Assembly (NCBI RefSeq): GCF_021379005.1
Contig: NZ_CP075171.1
Location: forward strand, 4,650,001 to 4,714,000
From: Leptodesmis sichuanensis A121
GTDB lineage: Bacteria > Cyanobacteriota > Cyanobacteriia > Leptolyngbyales > Leptolyngbyaceae
Length of the DNA stretch: 64,000 bases
Direction of reading: 5' to 3'
Below, in pieces: positions 17,758 to 27,510 of this stretch (position 1 is the stretch's first letter; the number at the start of each line of letters is the position of its first letter). A model generated the notes under the pieces. The model was not told where the DNA came from. It did not search any database and was given only the letters and a program-made list of their open reading frames with translations. Made by a program: the position numbers and the translations under genes.

Positions 17758-18357
17758 ATGTCTCAACGAAAGCAGTGGTTGTTCGATCGCTGGGCACCCA
17801 GCTATGATTTCCTGTTGCCATCCGTCTTCTACCAGGCCATTCACCGACGGCTGCTCGAATACGTGCAGTTCTCTGATCACCCTGTAGTTCTGGATCTGGG
17901 CTGTGGCACGGGTCGTCTCCTGAATCGCTTAGCTGACCATTATCCTGATCTCTCCGGCACAGGGTTAGACTTCTCTGCAGAAATGCTACGTCAGGCGCGG
18001 CGTTCCAATCAGCATCATCCTCGACTGATCTTTGTGCAGGGTAATGCGGAGGCGCTTCCTTTTGCGGATCAGCAGTTTACGGATGTCTTTAATACCATCA
18101 GCTTTTTGCATTATCCCGATCCTGGTTCTGTACTGGCTGAAGTGCGACGAGTCTTGCAACCGGGTGGTCGATTTTACCTGGCGGACTTTACCTGGAAAGG
18201 GCGCGATCGAGAACCTTGTCGGGTGAACTTGCCAGGGAATATCCAGTTCTACAACGCTCAGGCCCGCGAAGAATTGGGGAAACAAGCCCAATTGCAATGT
18301 TTGGGTCACCATTACCTGCTGGGTCTTGTCTTATTGACTATTTTTTCCAGAAATTAA
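17758..18357 (+). CDS. Class I SAM-dependent methyltransferase
   Basis: 199-residue methyltransferase of the UbiE/Methyltransf_11 type. Motif I is VLDLGCGTGRLL, followed by GLDFSAEMLRQA (motif II acidic residue), NAEALPFADQQFTDVF and the post-motif VLQPGGRFYLADF. The substrate cannot be inferred. The ATG at 17758 was selected because it begins the conserved region and clears the upstream gene; an ATG at 17725 and a GTG at 17704 are also in frame. The C-terminus is short relative to relatives, ending LLTIFSRN. Confidence 0.82.
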   Translation: MSQRKQWLFDRWAPSYDFLLPSVFYQAIHRRLLEYVQFSDHPVVLDLGCGTGRLLNRLADHYPDLSGTGLDFSAEMLRQARRSNQHHPRLIFVQGNAEALPFADQQFTDVFNTISFLHYPDPGSVLAEVRRVLQPGGRFYLADFTWKGRDREPCRVNLPGNIQFYNAQAREELGKQAQLQCLGHHYLLGLVLLTIFSRN

Positions 18358-18461
18358 TCGCCGCCGCCTTTACCCGTTTGTCCGGATTCTGAAAAAACAA
18401 GTTAAGATAAATTAACAATTAATTCGTAGCTATAACAGCAAGGACTTAGAGGGCGCGATTT

Positions 18462-20348
18462 ATGAAATTTTCTTGGAGAACGGCCTTGTTATGGGCATTG
18501 CCCGCCTTGGTGATCGGGTTCTTTCTATGGCAGGGGTCTTTTGCCACCTCTCCCGCTAGCTTAAGTAAGAATGCGGCAAATACGCGCATGACCTATGGCC
18601 GTTTTCTGGAATATCTGGATGCTGATCGCGTCGTTAGCGTCGATCTATATGATGGGGGACGCACGGCGATCGTAGAAGCGGTCGATCCAGAACTGGATAA
18701 TCGCGTGCAACGACTGCGGGTAGACCTGCCAGGAAATTCTCCTGAAGTCGTGTCTCGCTTGAGACAGGAAAAAATCCGGTTTGATGTTCACCCCGTCCGT
18801 AATGATGGAGCGCTCTGGGGACTGTTGGGCAACCTGATCTTCCCGATTCTGTTGATTGGCGGCTTGTTCTTCTTGTTCCGTCGGTCTGGCAATGTGCCCG
18901 GTGGCCCCGGACAGGCCATGAGTTTTGGTAAGTCCCGTGCTCGCTTCCAGATGGATGCCAAAACTGGGGTGATGTTTGATGATGTGGCTGGGATTGAAGA
19001 AGCGAAGGAAGAGTTGCAGGAAGTTGTGACCTTCTTGAAGAAGCCTGAACGGTTTACGGCGGTGGGTGCCCGGATTCCCAAAGGGGTGCTGCTGGTTGGC
19101 CCTCCGGGAACTGGGAAAACGTTGTTGGCCAAGGCGATCGCAGGGGAAGCTGGAGTTCCCTTCTTTAGTATTTCCGGTTCAGAATTTGTGGAAATGTTTG
19201 TGGGGGTCGGTGCTTCCCGTGTTCGCGACCTGTTCAAGAAAGCCAAGGAGAATGCACCCTGCATCGTCTTTATTGATGAAATTGACGCAGTCGGTCGGCA
19301 ACGGGGAGCTGGAATTGGCGGCGGCAACGATGAACGGGAACAAACCCTGAACCAGTTGCTGACCGAAATGGACGGCTTTGAAGGCAATACCGGGATCATC
19401 ATCATTGCGGCGACCAACCGTCCTGATGTCCTGGATGCGGCGCTGCTCCGTCCTGGCCGCTTCGATCGCCAGGTAACAGTGGATGTGCCCGACATCAAGG
19501 GCCGTCTGGAAGTACTGAACGTCCATGCCCGGAATAAGAAGATTGCTCCGGAAGTGTCTCTGGAAGCGATCGCCCGTCGGACTCCTGGATTTTCCGGTGC
19601 GGATCTGGCGAACTTGTTGAACGAGGCAGCGATTCTCACGGCCCGTCGTCGGAAAGAAGCGATCACGATGCTGGAAATCGATGATGCGGTTGATCGGGTG
19701 ATTGCTGGCATGGAGGGCACTCCCCTGGTGGACAGCAAGAGCAAGCGGTTGATTGCCTATCACGAAATTGGTCACGCCATTATCGGCACTTTAGTTAAGG
19801 ATCATGACCCGGTACAAAAGGTAACGCTGGTGCCACGGGGACAGGCTCGCGGACTGACCTGGTTCTCCCCCAGTGAAGAACAAAGCCTGATCTCGCGATC
19901 GCAAATTCTGGCCCGGATTATGGGTGCGCTGGGAGGTCGGGCAGCCGAGGAAGTGGTGTTTGGCGACGCGGAAGTCACAACTGGAGCAGGTAACGATCTG
20001 CAACAGGTCACTTCGATGGCGCGGCAAATGGTGACCCGGTTTGGTATGTCTGACCTGGGGCCATTGTCACTGGAAGGACAATCTTCGGAAGTGTTCCTGG
20101 GACGGGATTTAATGGTGCGCTCTGAATACTCCGAAGAGATTGCCGCCCGGATTGATGCTCAGGTTCGTTCCATTGTTGAACACTGCTATGATGAAGCCCG
20201 TCGCCTGATTCGGGAAAATCGTATGGTGATTGATCGACTGGTGGATCTCCTGATTGATAAAGAAACGATCGATGGCGAAGAGTTGCGTCAAATCGTTGCT
20301 GAGTATACAGATATACCCGAAAAGGAACAGTACACTCCACAGTTATAA
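18462..20348 (+). CDS. ftsH: ATP-dependent zinc metalloprotease FtsH
   Basis: 628-residue membrane protease that extracts and degrades membrane proteins; in cyanobacteria FtsH complexes turn over photosystem II D1 and regulators. Two membrane segments flank a lumenal/periplasmic domain (about 8-25 and 120-140). The AAA+ module has Walker A GPPGTGKT, Walker B FIDEID and the second region of homology [20 protein letters not shown]. The zinc site HEIGH is at residues 434-438, with Ile where HEAGH is most common. Which cyanobacterial paralogue it is (FtsH1-4) cannot be told without a tree. GAGGG precedes the ATG, and a strong terminator follows at 20376. Confidence 0.96.
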   Translation: MKFSWRTALLWALPALVIGFFLWQGSFATSPASLSKNAANTRMTYGRFLEYLDADRVVSVDLYDGGRTAIVEAVDPELDNRVQRLRVDLPGNSPEVVSRLRQEKIRFDVHPVRNDGALWGLLGNLIFPILLIGGLFFLFRRSGNVPGGPGQAMSFGKSRARFQMDAKTGVMFDDVAGIEEAKEELQEVVTFLKKPERFTAVGARIPKGVLLVGPPGTGKTLLAKAIAGEAGVPFFSISGSEFVEMFVGVGASRVRDLFKKAKENAPCIVFIDEIDAVGRQRGAGIGGGNDEREQTLNQLLTEMDGFEGNTGIIIIAATNRPDVLDAALLRPGRFDRQVTVDVPDIKGRLEVLNVHARNKKIAPEVSLEAIARRTPGFSGADLANLLNEAAILTARRRKEAITMLEIDDAVDRVIAGMEGTPLVDSKSKRLIAYHEIGHAIIGTLVKDHDPVQKVTLVPRGQARGLTWFSPSEEQSLISRSQILARIMGALGGRAAEEVVFGDAEVTTGAGNDLQQVTSMARQMVTRFGMSDLGPLSLEGQSSEVFLGRDLMVRSEYSEEIAARIDAQVRSIVEHCYDEARRLIRENRMVIDRLVDLLIDKETIDGEELRQIVAEYTDIPEKEQYTPQL

Positions 20349-20375
20349 TCTCGAAACTCTCAGTAAGTAGACGAA

Positions 20376-20405
20376 CGGGGATGACGGCACATCATCCCCG
20401 TTTTT
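20376..20405 (+). terminator. Intrinsic terminator after ftsH
   Basis: Perfect 9-bp stem CGGGGATGA / TCATCCCCG with a 7-base loop, followed by TTTTT. It begins 27 bases after the ftsH stop. The convergent lipoprotein gene ends at 20420 and could use the same stem from the other side, though with fewer A/T residues. Confidence 0.9.
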
Positions 20406-20419
20406 GTTTGGCAGCCATC

Positions 20420-21106
20420 TTATAATTGCCGGGAAGTGGGGAGGCAGGGAAATGAGTCTGACGCGCCTTTTACTAATCTATTGGGTAGATTCGTTGAATC
20501 AGGTTTAGGGTTGGCTAACTCATCTTTCCGCAAAATCTGGTTATCGGTTCCCAAAATCCGCAATTCACAAATTCCCGTAGCACCGAGAGCAACCAGGGCA
20601 AACGCTCCATCATTGCCACTATCCCGAAGCACCTGCCCATTGTTAAAGGTAACTTCTACGGCTCCCACTTTTGGATTCAGGATCTGCCCATACAGGATCA
20701 GGTAGCGATCGCTTGCTTCCGGCCTGGAATGGCTGACTCCATAATCAATCAGTTGCTCTGCCGTTTTTTGATCGGTGGCTTTAGAACTATTTTCCATCCC
20801 AAAACTATCGCCACTACTGACCTGCCATCCCATGCCCTGCCGTTTCATCACCTGATGACCAAACACTTGCTGGGTAAATGCTTTACCATCCTTCGTCGGG
20901 CACATTGCACTATATAAGACAATCACACCCTTGGCCCAGCGATAAGTTCCCAAGACCTGAAACCTCTGAGCCGCTTTTTTGCCTGGTGTGGGGCAAGCTA
21001 TGTGTTGATGAATCACATGAGTAGGAGCGTCAGTCAACCAGGCGTAAACACACCCAGATGTTGACACCATCATTAGCCCAGCCAACCAGGTCAGCAGTCG
21101 TTTCAT
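20420..21106 (-). CDS. Putative lipoprotein of unknown function
   Basis: 228-residue exported protein. The N-terminus MKRLLTWLAGLMMVSTSGC has the charged start, hydrophobic core and a lipobox-like S-T-S-G-C, so it is probably lipidated at Cys19. The rest is mixed alpha/beta with a beta-rich region (VGAVEVTFNNGQVLRDSGNDGAFALV) that could be a small sandwich domain. I do not recognise a named family. Confidence 0.7.
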   Translation of the reverse strand: MKRLLTWLAGLMMVSTSGCVYAWLTDAPTHVIHQHIACPTPGKKAAQRFQVLGTYRWAKGVIVLYSAMCPTKDGKAFTQQVFGHQVMKRQGMGWQVSSGDSFGMENSSKATDQKTAEQLIDYGVSHSRPEASDRYLILYGQILNPKVGAVEVTFNNGQVLRDSGNDGAFALVALGATGICELRILGTDNQILRKDELANPKPDSTNLPNRLVKGASDSFPCLPTSRQL

Positions 21107-21216
21107 GCCTTGTTGCTTCAGACTTCAACTATCTCATCTCTCAAGTCTGCCCTGAGCTTTTGGGAAGTCGCTTCAAGATTGAGATTATCTTAATAATTTC
21201 TGGCAGCGCATCTTCC

Positions 21217-21675
21217 TTATGTTGGATTGCAACGAATTTCAATCAAAAATCCGTCTGGATCATAAAAGTAAATGCCCCGTCCGGTAGGACGGCTGACTGG
21301 CCCATGATCGATCGCCACCTGATTTTGGTGCAGAACTTCCACGGCCTGATCAAAATTCTCAGGGGCAATATCAAAGGCCAGATGGTTGGCACGAGTGAAC
21401 TGCTGGCGGGGATCAGGATGGGGAGGAGCCAGATCCGGTTCCCAAAACAAATCCAAAACAATACCATCCGGTGTCACAAAATTGGCAACTTTCCCTTGTG
21501 CGACTAGATCCTTTAAGGTAACCGGAACCTCGGCCCCGGTTAATTCATGCAGTCCTAGAAGCGTGCCATAGAAATAGCGGGATGCCTGCATATCCCGGAC
21601 ATTTAGGGCAATATGGTGTACTCGACGTAAGGTTCCGGTAGGCAGAGTTTGAGAGGATAAAGAGGTGGTTAGCAT
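21217..21675 (-). CDS. VOC-family (glyoxalase/dioxygenase fold) protein
   Basis: 152-residue vicinal-oxygen-chelate protein. It has two paired beta-alpha-beta-beta-beta modules, the first starting RRVHHIALNVRDMQASRYFYGTLLGL and the second starting NHLAFDIAPENFDQAVEVL. Likely metal ligands are H in VHHIALNV, the acidic residue in the first module, H in NHLAFD and E in FLIEIRCNP. Substrate unknown; relatives include glyoxalase I and fosfomycin-resistance-like enzymes. The ATG at 21675 is preferred to a GTG at 21693. Confidence 0.83.
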   Translation of the reverse strand: MLTTSLSSQTLPTGTLRRVHHIALNVRDMQASRYFYGTLLGLHELTGAEVPVTLKDLVAQGKVANFVTPDGIVLDLFWEPDLAPPHPDPRQQFTRANHLAFDIAPENFDQAVEVLHQNQVAIDHGPVSRPTGRGIYFYDPDGFLIEIRCNPT

Positions 21676-21716
21676 AACATGGAGATCGAGCACAATCAGG
21701 ATTATCTTCAGGGTAC

Positions 21717-21944
21717 ATGAAACGGTTGAGTGTTCAGGTAAAACCCAATTCCAAACAGCAGCAGTTGAAGGTGGAAGCGGATGGTTCCCTAACGGTTCAC
21801 CTTAAATCACCGCCTGTAGATGGCAAAGCGAACGCAGAATTGATTCAACTTTTAGCAAAACACCTGTATGTGCCAAAATCTTTAATTCGGATTCGTACAG
21901 GAGCTACTGCAAAACAAAAGATTATTGAGATTGATACCAATTAA
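21717..21944 (+). CDS. YggU/UPF0235 (DUF167) family protein
   Basis: 75-residue protein matching the whole YggU family: [34 protein letters not shown] and [15 protein letters not shown]. Function unknown across bacteria; the fold is small alpha/beta. Divergent from the VOC gene, and 34 bp ahead of the Nudix gene on the same strand. Confidence 0.88.
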   Translation: MKRLSVQVKPNSKQQQLKVEADGSLTVHLKSPPVDGKANAELIQLLAKHLYVPKSLIRIRTGATAKQKIIEIDTN

Positions 21945-21978
21945 AAATTTTTTGCTTGTAAGGGTGAGGGAGCACTCA

Positions 21979-22518
21979 ATGGGTTTAGAGCAGGCTACAG
22001 GGAGCGACAATGCTTCCCGCACTGAGGTTGCGATCGCCATCCTATATCGTGATGGCAAGTTTCTCATGCAACTTCGGGATGACTATCCAACTATTATCTA
22101 TCCGGGGCATTGGGGCTTCTTTGGTGGACATTTGGAACCGGAAGAAAGCCCAGAAATGGGAGTGCGTCGGGAATTATTGGAAGAAATTGGCTACTGTCCC
22201 CCCATCTTGACCCTGTTTAGCCGTCGGGATAATCTCCATCTCACTCGCCCTGGCTATTTCACCCGCCATGTTTACTACGGTCAATTAGATGTGGAGTTAC
22301 ACGACCTGATCCTGGGGGAAGGCTTGGATCTGGATCTATTAACTCCAGAAGATGTGCGGCGTGGCGATCGCTACTCTACCCGAATTCAACAGGTTCGTCC
22401 CCTTGGCCCACCACATCAGCAGATCTTATTGGATTTTATGGCAAGTAGGGAGGGGATTGGGAGTTGGGGAGTGGGAATTGGAGATCAGGCATCGGGGAGT
22501 GGGGATCGAATTGGGTAA
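21979..22518 (+). CDS. Nudix hydrolase
   Basis: 179-residue Nudix protein. The Nudix box is complete (GGHLEPEESPEMGVRRELLE followed by EIG), giving the metal-binding helix. These enzymes hydrolyse nucleoside diphosphates linked to another moiety; the substrate here is unknown. The ATG at 21979 follows GAGGGAG by six bases and is preferred to a TTG at 21925, which would overlap the yggU gene. The last 20 residues (GIGSWGVGIGDQASGSGD) are low-complexity and come from a GGGGAGTGGG-type simple repeat that ran into the gene. Confidence 0.85.
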   Translation: MGLEQATGSDNASRTEVAIAILYRDGKFLMQLRDDYPTIIYPGHWGFFGGHLEPEESPEMGVRRELLEEIGYCPPILTLFSRRDNLHLTRPGYFTRHVYYGQLDVELHDLILGEGLDLDLLTPEDVRRGDRYSTRIQQVRPLGPPHQQILLDFMASREGIGSWGVGIGDQASGSGDRIG

Positions 22519-22589
22519 AGAGTGATCAATCGCGTCTGGATGAAGATGGTCGCAGTGTTCAGTGGATTATGAAGGGTGGAATTGAAGCA

Positions 22590-22802
22590 ATGGTGGAGCC
22601 AATTACAGTCAAGGTGAATGGTGAATTACAACATTGTTTGCCTGATACCGCATTACCTGATTTTTTACAGCAGTTGGGCATGAATCCTCGCCTGGTTGCT
22701 GTGGAGTACAATGGTGAGATTTTGCACCGTCAGTTCTGGGAGACAACGCAACTGCAAGCGGGCGATCGTCTGGAAATTGTGACGATCGTGGGTGGGGGAT
22801 AA
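22590..22802 (+). CDS. thiS: Sulfur carrier protein ThiS
   Basis: 70-residue ubiquitin-fold protein that carries sulfur as a C-terminal thiocarboxylate for the thiazole half of thiamine. It has VKVNGELQHC at the start, VAVEYNGEI in the middle and the essential Gly-Gly end (VTIVGGG). The ATG at 22590 gives the family length; an ATG at 22569 is also in frame. No other thi gene is in view. Confidence 0.88.
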   Translation: MVEPITVKVNGELQHCLPDTALPDFLQQLGMNPRLVAVEYNGEILHRQFWETTQLQAGDRLEIVTIVGGG

Positions 22803-22889
22803 TCTCGCGATCGCAGGAAATCCCACGATTACAAGCCACTCCCTAACTGCATTCTCTGGAACAGGATCTATCCCGTTAAGCCTGGCAGG

Positions 22890-23774
22890 CTAGAACATCC
22901 ACTCCATACTGATGCCATATCGAGTATCTTTTTTCTGCTTAGAGTTTTGCTTCTCTACCTCTGTAGATACTCGTAAATTGTGGGTAAGAGCAAACCCAAA
23001 GGAGAGCTTAGTCACACCGACTTCATCACTTTGCTGGGGGGCAACCCAGGTTTGCATCAGGGAAATATCAGCGGCTCCCGTGCGAGACAGAACAGCCTGT
23101 ACCCGGAACCCAACATTCAAGCCATCCGTAATATAACGAGGTGTTTCCAGATAGCGGTAGCCCAAGACGGGTGCGAGGTTGAAATAGCCTCCCAGGGGTA
23201 ATAAGTAATACCGGAGATCGGCTCCTCCAGCCTTGCGTTTGCCTGTAAAGGTTGCCTGGTAGTCCCCACTGAGGGTTAAGCCAGTTGCGCCAAGGCGAGC
23301 CAGGAAAATATCTTCCACTCCCACATTCCAACCCAACGAATCAAAGGTGGAGGGGAAATAGGACAATCCTAAGCGGGCACGAGTCCGAAAACTGGGATCT
23401 CGTTTGATGTCTTCCAGCACATTTGGGATTTTCTGCTCCCATTTCTCTAAAACTGGACTGCTGCGATCGCTTTCTTCCTGGGTTGCATCTGGCCTGGACT
23501 CCGTTGCCTGCGCTATGGGAGAGGGGGAGAGGGGGAGAACTCCGATCGCCTGTTCCCTATCCTCTACTTCCTGTTCCCTGTTGCCGATTCCCAACTCCCA
23601 ACTGCTCATCCTCTGTCCTCTATCCAGCGTTAACTCGTTTGCCGCCGGATTTAGATCACTCGCAGCATGGGAGTCTACAGGTAATGGAGAACTCCAACCT
23701 GGAGCCCCAATCAATAGGGACACTACTGGTAAGGCAACTGTCAACAGGGGCGATCGTCTATTCATCCAGGTCAT
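22890..23774 (-). CDS. Exported beta-rich protein, possibly outer-membrane
   Basis: 294-residue secreted protein. The start is decided by AGGAGG nine bases before the ATG at 23774, followed by a signal peptide (SPLLTVALPVVSLLIGAPGWS). Residues about 50-100 are a low-complexity linker (ELGIGNREQEVEDREQ) derived from the same simple repeats seen elsewhere in the window. The C-terminal 200 residues alternate hydrophobic and polar positions and end in an aromatic (SMEWMF), as outer-membrane beta barrels do. No named family recognised. It is encoded opposite acsF's direction of entry, with a 135-bp gap from the acsF stop. Confidence 0.68.
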   Translation of the reverse strand: MTWMNRRSPLLTVALPVVSLLIGAPGWSSPLPVDSHAASDLNPAANELTLDRGQRMSSWELGIGNREQEVEDREQAIGVLPLSPSPIAQATESRPDATQEESDRSSPVLEKWEQKIPNVLEDIKRDPSFRTRARLGLSYFPSTFDSLGWNVGVEDIFLARLGATGLTLSGDYQATFTGKRKAGGADLRYYLLPLGGYFNLAPVLGYRYLETPRYITDGLNVGFRVQAVLSRTGAADISLMQTWVAPQQSDEVGVTKLSFGFALTHNLRVSTEVEKQNSKQKKDTRYGISMEWMF

Positions 23775-23948
23775 CCCATTTTTCCTCCTCACACACCTCC
23801 TTAAGTTTCCCACAAAAAACTCTGCACCTGCCAGAAATTGTAGATGCAGAGTTCTCAGGTCTTACTTCAGCCAGGGTAGAGATCGAAGGTGAAATGATGA
23901 GATGACATGATGGTGGGTATTTCTGACTCTCTCATCACTCCATCATCT

Positions 23949-25025
23949 CTACTGCGGTGCGCCTTGAGTATGGGCGACAGTGATTGGCTTCATCAGGTAG
24001 AGTTTCAGGAACTGCCAGCCGTTAGAAACGTAGTAGGGCAGTTTTTGCAAGAACTGCACGGCTTTAGGGGTGTTGGAGCTGGCAATTTCCGTCAGCTTTT
24101 CATTATTGCGAACGCACACTTCCAGGCGATCGTAAAACTCAGGATTGTTGACATCCAGGACGATCGGGAAGACACGAGCGGATGTTTCGTTGGTTTTATC
24201 AATCACATACTTGTCGTATTCCCGTGCGTCCAGGCCCAACGTGGCGTAGAAACCAGCCCGCTGCACATCATTCAAGTACATGGTGGCAAATACGGATAGC
24301 AGGAAGAAACGACACCACAGTCTGGCCTTCCAGTCATTTAACATTTGAGGCTGTGCCCGCATGATGGCATCGAAGAAGTCACCGTGGCGGTTCTCATCCT
24401 GACACCAGTTTTCAAAGAAGCGGAAGATCGGGTAGACCCGATTTTCGGGATGGGCTTCCAGATGGCGGTAGATGGTGATGTAACGCCAGTAACCAATCTT
24501 CTCCGATAGGTAGGTGGCGTAGAAGATGAACTTGGGTTTGAAGAAGGTATACTTGCGGCTCTTCGTCAAAAAGCCCAGATCTAACTGCAAATTGAAGTCT
24601 GACATGGCCTTATTCAAAAAGCCTGCATGGCGAGCTTCATCACGGGACATCAGGTTAAAGCACTCTGCCAGCACTGGACTTTTATCTTTCAGCTTGCGGC
24701 TTAATTCCTTGTAGAGCAGGAAGCCGGAAAATTCAGCGGTGCAGGAACGCTCCAGAAACTCAATGAACAGACGACGAGTTTCGCCATCGATGTGATCCCA
24801 GGATTGCTCAAACTCCTCATCCCGCACAAAGTGGTGACGGTTGTAGTCTGCGCGAAACTCTTCCAGGATGGCTTTCAGTTCATCTTCGTTTGCAGAAATG
24901 TCCATTTCTGCCATTGCGTCAAAGTCCGTGGTGTAGAAGCGAGGCGTTAAAATCGTCTCCTTCGCTGGCACTTTGACACCAGGGCGGATTTCTTCAAAAC
25001 CAGGCTTTTTAAGGGAATCTACCAT
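23949..25025 (-). CDS. acsF: Mg-protoporphyrin IX monomethyl ester oxidative cyclase AcsF
   Basis: 358-residue aerobic cyclase that makes the isocyclic E ring of chlorophyll (Mg-protoporphyrin monomethyl ester to divinyl protochlorophyllide, with O2). It is a ferritin-like di-iron enzyme: the carboxylate/histidine pairs are seen in [24 protein letters not shown] and [11 protein letters not shown]. The N-terminus [21 protein letters not shown] and the length match the cyanobacterial family closely. It acts at the membrane with Ycf54, which is not in view. Flanked by 219 bp upstream containing a C/T-rich simple repeat. Confidence 0.97.
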   Translation of the reverse strand: MVDSLKKPGFEEIRPGVKVPAKETILTPRFYTTDFDAMAEMDISANEDELKAILEEFRADYNRHHFVRDEEFEQSWDHIDGETRRLFIEFLERSCTAEFSGFLLYKELSRKLKDKSPVLAECFNLMSRDEARHAGFLNKAMSDFNLQLDLGFLTKSRKYTFFKPKFIFYATYLSEKIGYWRYITIYRHLEAHPENRVYPIFRFFENWCQDENRHGDFFDAIMRAQPQMLNDWKARLWCRFFLLSVFATMYLNDVQRAGFYATLGLDAREYDKYVIDKTNETSARVFPIVLDVNNPEFYDRLEVCVRNNEKLTEIASSNTPKAVQFLQKLPYYVSNGWQFLKLYLMKPITVAHTQGAPQ

Positions 25026-25244
25026 GAGTCGTTTATTACCGCGATCGCTACGTCAAACAGTCTACCAAGCCACGCCCCAACAATTTGATACCGAACTGTT
25101 AAGACTTGCAACAAGGGAAAAAGTTTTATGAATCTTCACCCCTCCACTGCCCTACTTTTCCCTCCCGACTCCCCATTCTCCACTCCCATCTCCTGCCAAA
25201 CTCTTTATCATGGGTAGAATCGCTTCCTTACAGCACGACAGGTT

Positions 25245-25460
25245 ATGAATAACGTTGGTACTGCCTATGTTCTCTGGCTAGGGTGTCTGCTGCAATTGCA
25301 TGGCCTGCAGCGACTCTATAACGGCAAAATCTTTACTGGCTTACTCTGGCTGTTTACTTTTGGGTTGATGGGTTTTGGGCAACTGTTTGACCTGATTCTG
25401 ATTCCCGGAATGGTGGAAGAACCCACATTCCGCACTTTCAACTGGCACATCAGGGATTAA
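25245..25460 (+). CDS. TM2-domain membrane protein
   Basis: 71-residue protein with two predicted membrane helices (AYVLWLGCLLQLHGLQRLY and TGLLWLFTFGLMGFGQLFDLI) separated by YNGK, the layout of TM2-domain proteins. The family's glycine-rich turn and the FDLILIPGMV end fit well. Function unknown. Confidence 0.75.
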   Translation: MNNVGTAYVLWLGCLLQLHGLQRLYNGKIFTGLLWLFTFGLMGFGQLFDLILIPGMVEEPTFRTFNWHIRD

Positions 25461-25600
25461 CGACGCAGCCACGGACTCCCAGAAGCCTTGGCCAGAGATT
25501 TATCTCAATAAACAGCATCTATTCTCAACTGCGCTCTAATGGTTCATGCGAACTAATAGCCTCATATTCTTTGCTCAGCAAGGCTTTCAGGGTTAAATGT

Positions 25601-25717
25601 TTGAGTGTGACACTTAAAGGGCGGAAAGTGGGGAAGAACATAACGCCAAGTGGAAAGCGCGTCAGGGCCTTCTACCAGCGGGTGCGACTCAAAGTCAACC
25701 TGCAATTCATCGGGTGA
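25601..25717 (+). CDS. Possible small basic protein, coupled to the next gene
   Basis: 38-codon frame from a TTG at 25601 with CAGGG eight bases upstream. The peptide is strongly basic (TLKGRKVGKN, SGKRVRAFYQRVRLK). Its TGA overlaps the ATG of the next gene as TGATG, an arrangement typical of translational coupling. No family recognised, and it could instead be the tail of a decayed longer gene, since the frame is open further upstream. Confidence 0.35.
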   Translation: MSVTLKGRKVGKNITPSGKRVRAFYQRVRLKVNLQFIG

Positions 25718-25959
25718 TGACCCATAAGTTTGCTCCCACTGCGATCGCCCGTCCCACTCCCCATCAATTGACCATCAAACTATTAAAAGCGGCCCATAAC
25801 AGGGGCGGCAAGCTTTCCGTTACTCAAGGTGTGCTAGATACGGAAGCCAGTTTTGCAGACGTTGAAGCCACACTGCGAGAACTTGCCAAAACAGGCTATG
25901 TCCACGTTTATAACGATCCCGAAACTGGTATCGTAACCTACGAATTCCGGGAACTGTAA
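25717..25959 (+). CDS. Small winged-helix-like protein
   Basis: 80-residue protein of unknown function. The pattern LTIKLLKAAHNRGGKLSVTQGVLDT followed by FADVEATLRELAKTGYVHVYND looks like a compact winged helix, with a helix-turn-helix and a wing ending TGIVTYEFREL. Could be a small DNA-binding or protein-binding regulator; that is inference from the pattern only. The start overlaps the stop of the preceding small frame. Confidence 0.65.
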   Translation: MTHKFAPTAIARPTPHQLTIKLLKAAHNRGGKLSVTQGVLDTEASFADVEATLRELAKTGYVHVYNDPETGIVTYEFREL

Positions 25960-26073
25960 CCCCCTAAGCATGGCTTCACGCAGCGATCGCAATGACTTCT
26001 ACGAACTGTTGAACATCACTTCAATGCCGCCCCCCAAAACCCTTTAGCTTTCTGGGTTTCTGAGGTATCAGAA

Positions 26074-27018
26074 CTATTGACGACGGGCAATTAAGGTGCG
26101 GTGGCGTGGATCGCTGGCAACAGTAACAATGTACTCTAACCCTGCGGTCTGCATGGCCGCTTCCATATCAAAGGTGTAGTAATCGTCTGACCAGGGTTCT
26201 GTGCTTTTCATCAGAGTGAACAACACGGGGGGCAGGTTTTGAATCACTGGAGATTTCGGGTTGTTATCTACTACCGCCAGATAGCCGCCAGGACGCAGAA
26301 TCCGCTGGACTTCTTGAAAAATAGCAAGAGTGGCTTCCCCTGGTAGTTCGTGGGTCACAAATTGGAGTGTCACCAGATCGAAGCAGCGATCGGCAAATCC
26401 CGTTGCTTCTGCCTTGCCATGAATCCATTCAATTTCATGGTTCACATCCCGTCGCTGGGCCACTGCCAGCATATAGGGAGACAAATCCAGGCCGATCGTA
26501 TGGACTGGGCCAGTCTGCCTGGATTGGTAGTAATGGTGCAACGTCAAAGTGGAAATTCCTACCGAACAGCCAATATCGAGAATATCTCGGACTTCTTGGG
26601 GACCGTACTCCGCCAGTACTTGATGAAAACTACCGCGCAACCGGGCCTGGGCTTCCTCCCAGGTAAGGGATTCTTGTGGCCAGACTCGCAGTGCCATTGC
26701 GTAGGTTGCAGGTTCGGCTTCAAAGGCAGCAGGCCAGCACAAGTTTCCAGCATCGTAGGCGTGAAAAGGCACCTGATAATAGTCTGGATAGGCGATCGCT
26801 GGATTCGTAAACTGCCCCAATAGGTTTTGAATGCCAGAGTTCTCCAGGTCTTCGTAAATTTTGCGCCAGGGCACCCCATTTTTCTCGGCAGTTTTAATCA
26901 GCACCCGTCGGGCCTGTTGCTTCATCACCGCATAAATCGGTGGTGTTTGAATCAGAACATTGACAAACCGGGAAAGCAGATCATCCCCAGCCCAGGCAGG
27001 TTTACTTTTGTGATTCAT
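26074..27018 (-). CDS. Class I SAM-dependent methyltransferase
   Basis: 314-residue methyltransferase. An N-terminal helical domain (about 1-120) precedes the SAM fold: motif I DILDIGCSVGISTL, GLDLSPYMLAVAQRR, then HGKAEATGFADRCFDLVTL and ILRPGGYLAVVDN. The longer N-terminus resembles plastid/cyanobacterial enzymes acting on prenyl or aromatic rings, but the substrate is not established. The ATG at 27018 was chosen; a GTG at 27042 adds eight residues. Confidence 0.82.
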   Translation of the reverse strand: MNHKSKPAWAGDDLLSRFVNVLIQTPPIYAVMKQQARRVLIKTAEKNGVPWRKIYEDLENSGIQNLLGQFTNPAIAYPDYYQVPFHAYDAGNLCWPAAFEAEPATYAMALRVWPQESLTWEEAQARLRGSFHQVLAEYGPQEVRDILDIGCSVGISTLTLHHYYQSRQTGPVHTIGLDLSPYMLAVAQRRDVNHEIEWIHGKAEATGFADRCFDLVTLQFVTHELPGEATLAIFQEVQRILRPGGYLAVVDNNPKSPVIQNLPPVLFTLMKSTEPWSDDYYTFDMEAAMQTAGLEYIVTVASDPRHRTLIARRQ

Positions 27019-27180
27019 CAGACTATTGACGGTTGAAGTCACGGCGTTTCTTATTCTAAAGCCTGAGGTTCAATCCCATCAGCAACCAGTTTGTATAGGG
27101 AATCACAACATAACGCCCCAGTTCGGCGGCAGGCTGCGCAGTGGATCATCCGCTGCAGCCGATTGTTGGGCAGAGATGGA

Positions 27181-27510
27181 TCAGATGCATTTGCCAGCGT
27201 ACTCAATAAGCTCCATTGGTGTAGTAGCGCGTTTGAGACATTTAAGAATCTCTGCTAAGTCACTATCCAAGTTCTCTGAAAACGAATTACCAGATTCAAG
27301 AATTGTGGCAAGCTCGGTCAGAATATCCAGGCTTGTCGGCTTTGGACTTGACCTGATATCGATCAGTACTGGTAGCTGCCGCCAAGGCAACAGCGTATTC
27401 ACGAATGACGGTGTTTGCTTTAATTGGGCATGGACAACCTGCCACAAATCTTCATTGGTATCGTAGATGCAGGTATTACAGCGGCCCGTTAATTTTGTTG
27501 TTGAGACCAT
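27181..27510 (-). CDS. Hypothetical protein downstream of ureB
   Basis: Open frame of 109 residues that overlaps the last 35 bases of ureB. Composition is balanced ([39 protein letters not shown]) and looks protein-like, predicted mostly helical. No family recognised. It occupies the place where ureC would be expected in a ureABC operon but does not resemble any part of UreC. Might be a real gene translated from within the ure transcript or a remnant. Confidence 0.4.
   Translation of the reverse strand: MVSTTKLTGRCNTCIYDTNEDLWQVVHAQLKQTPSFVNTLLPWRQLPVLIDIRSSPKPTSLDILTELATILESGNSFSENLDSDLAEILKCLKRATTPMELIEYAGKCI

Noticed and set aside
18788-19744. Long open frame (318 codons) antisense to ftsH
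   Set aside because: It is a shadow of the strongly biased ftsH coding strand; composition is Ser/Arg/Pro-rich with no domain, no ribosome-binding site and no start context.
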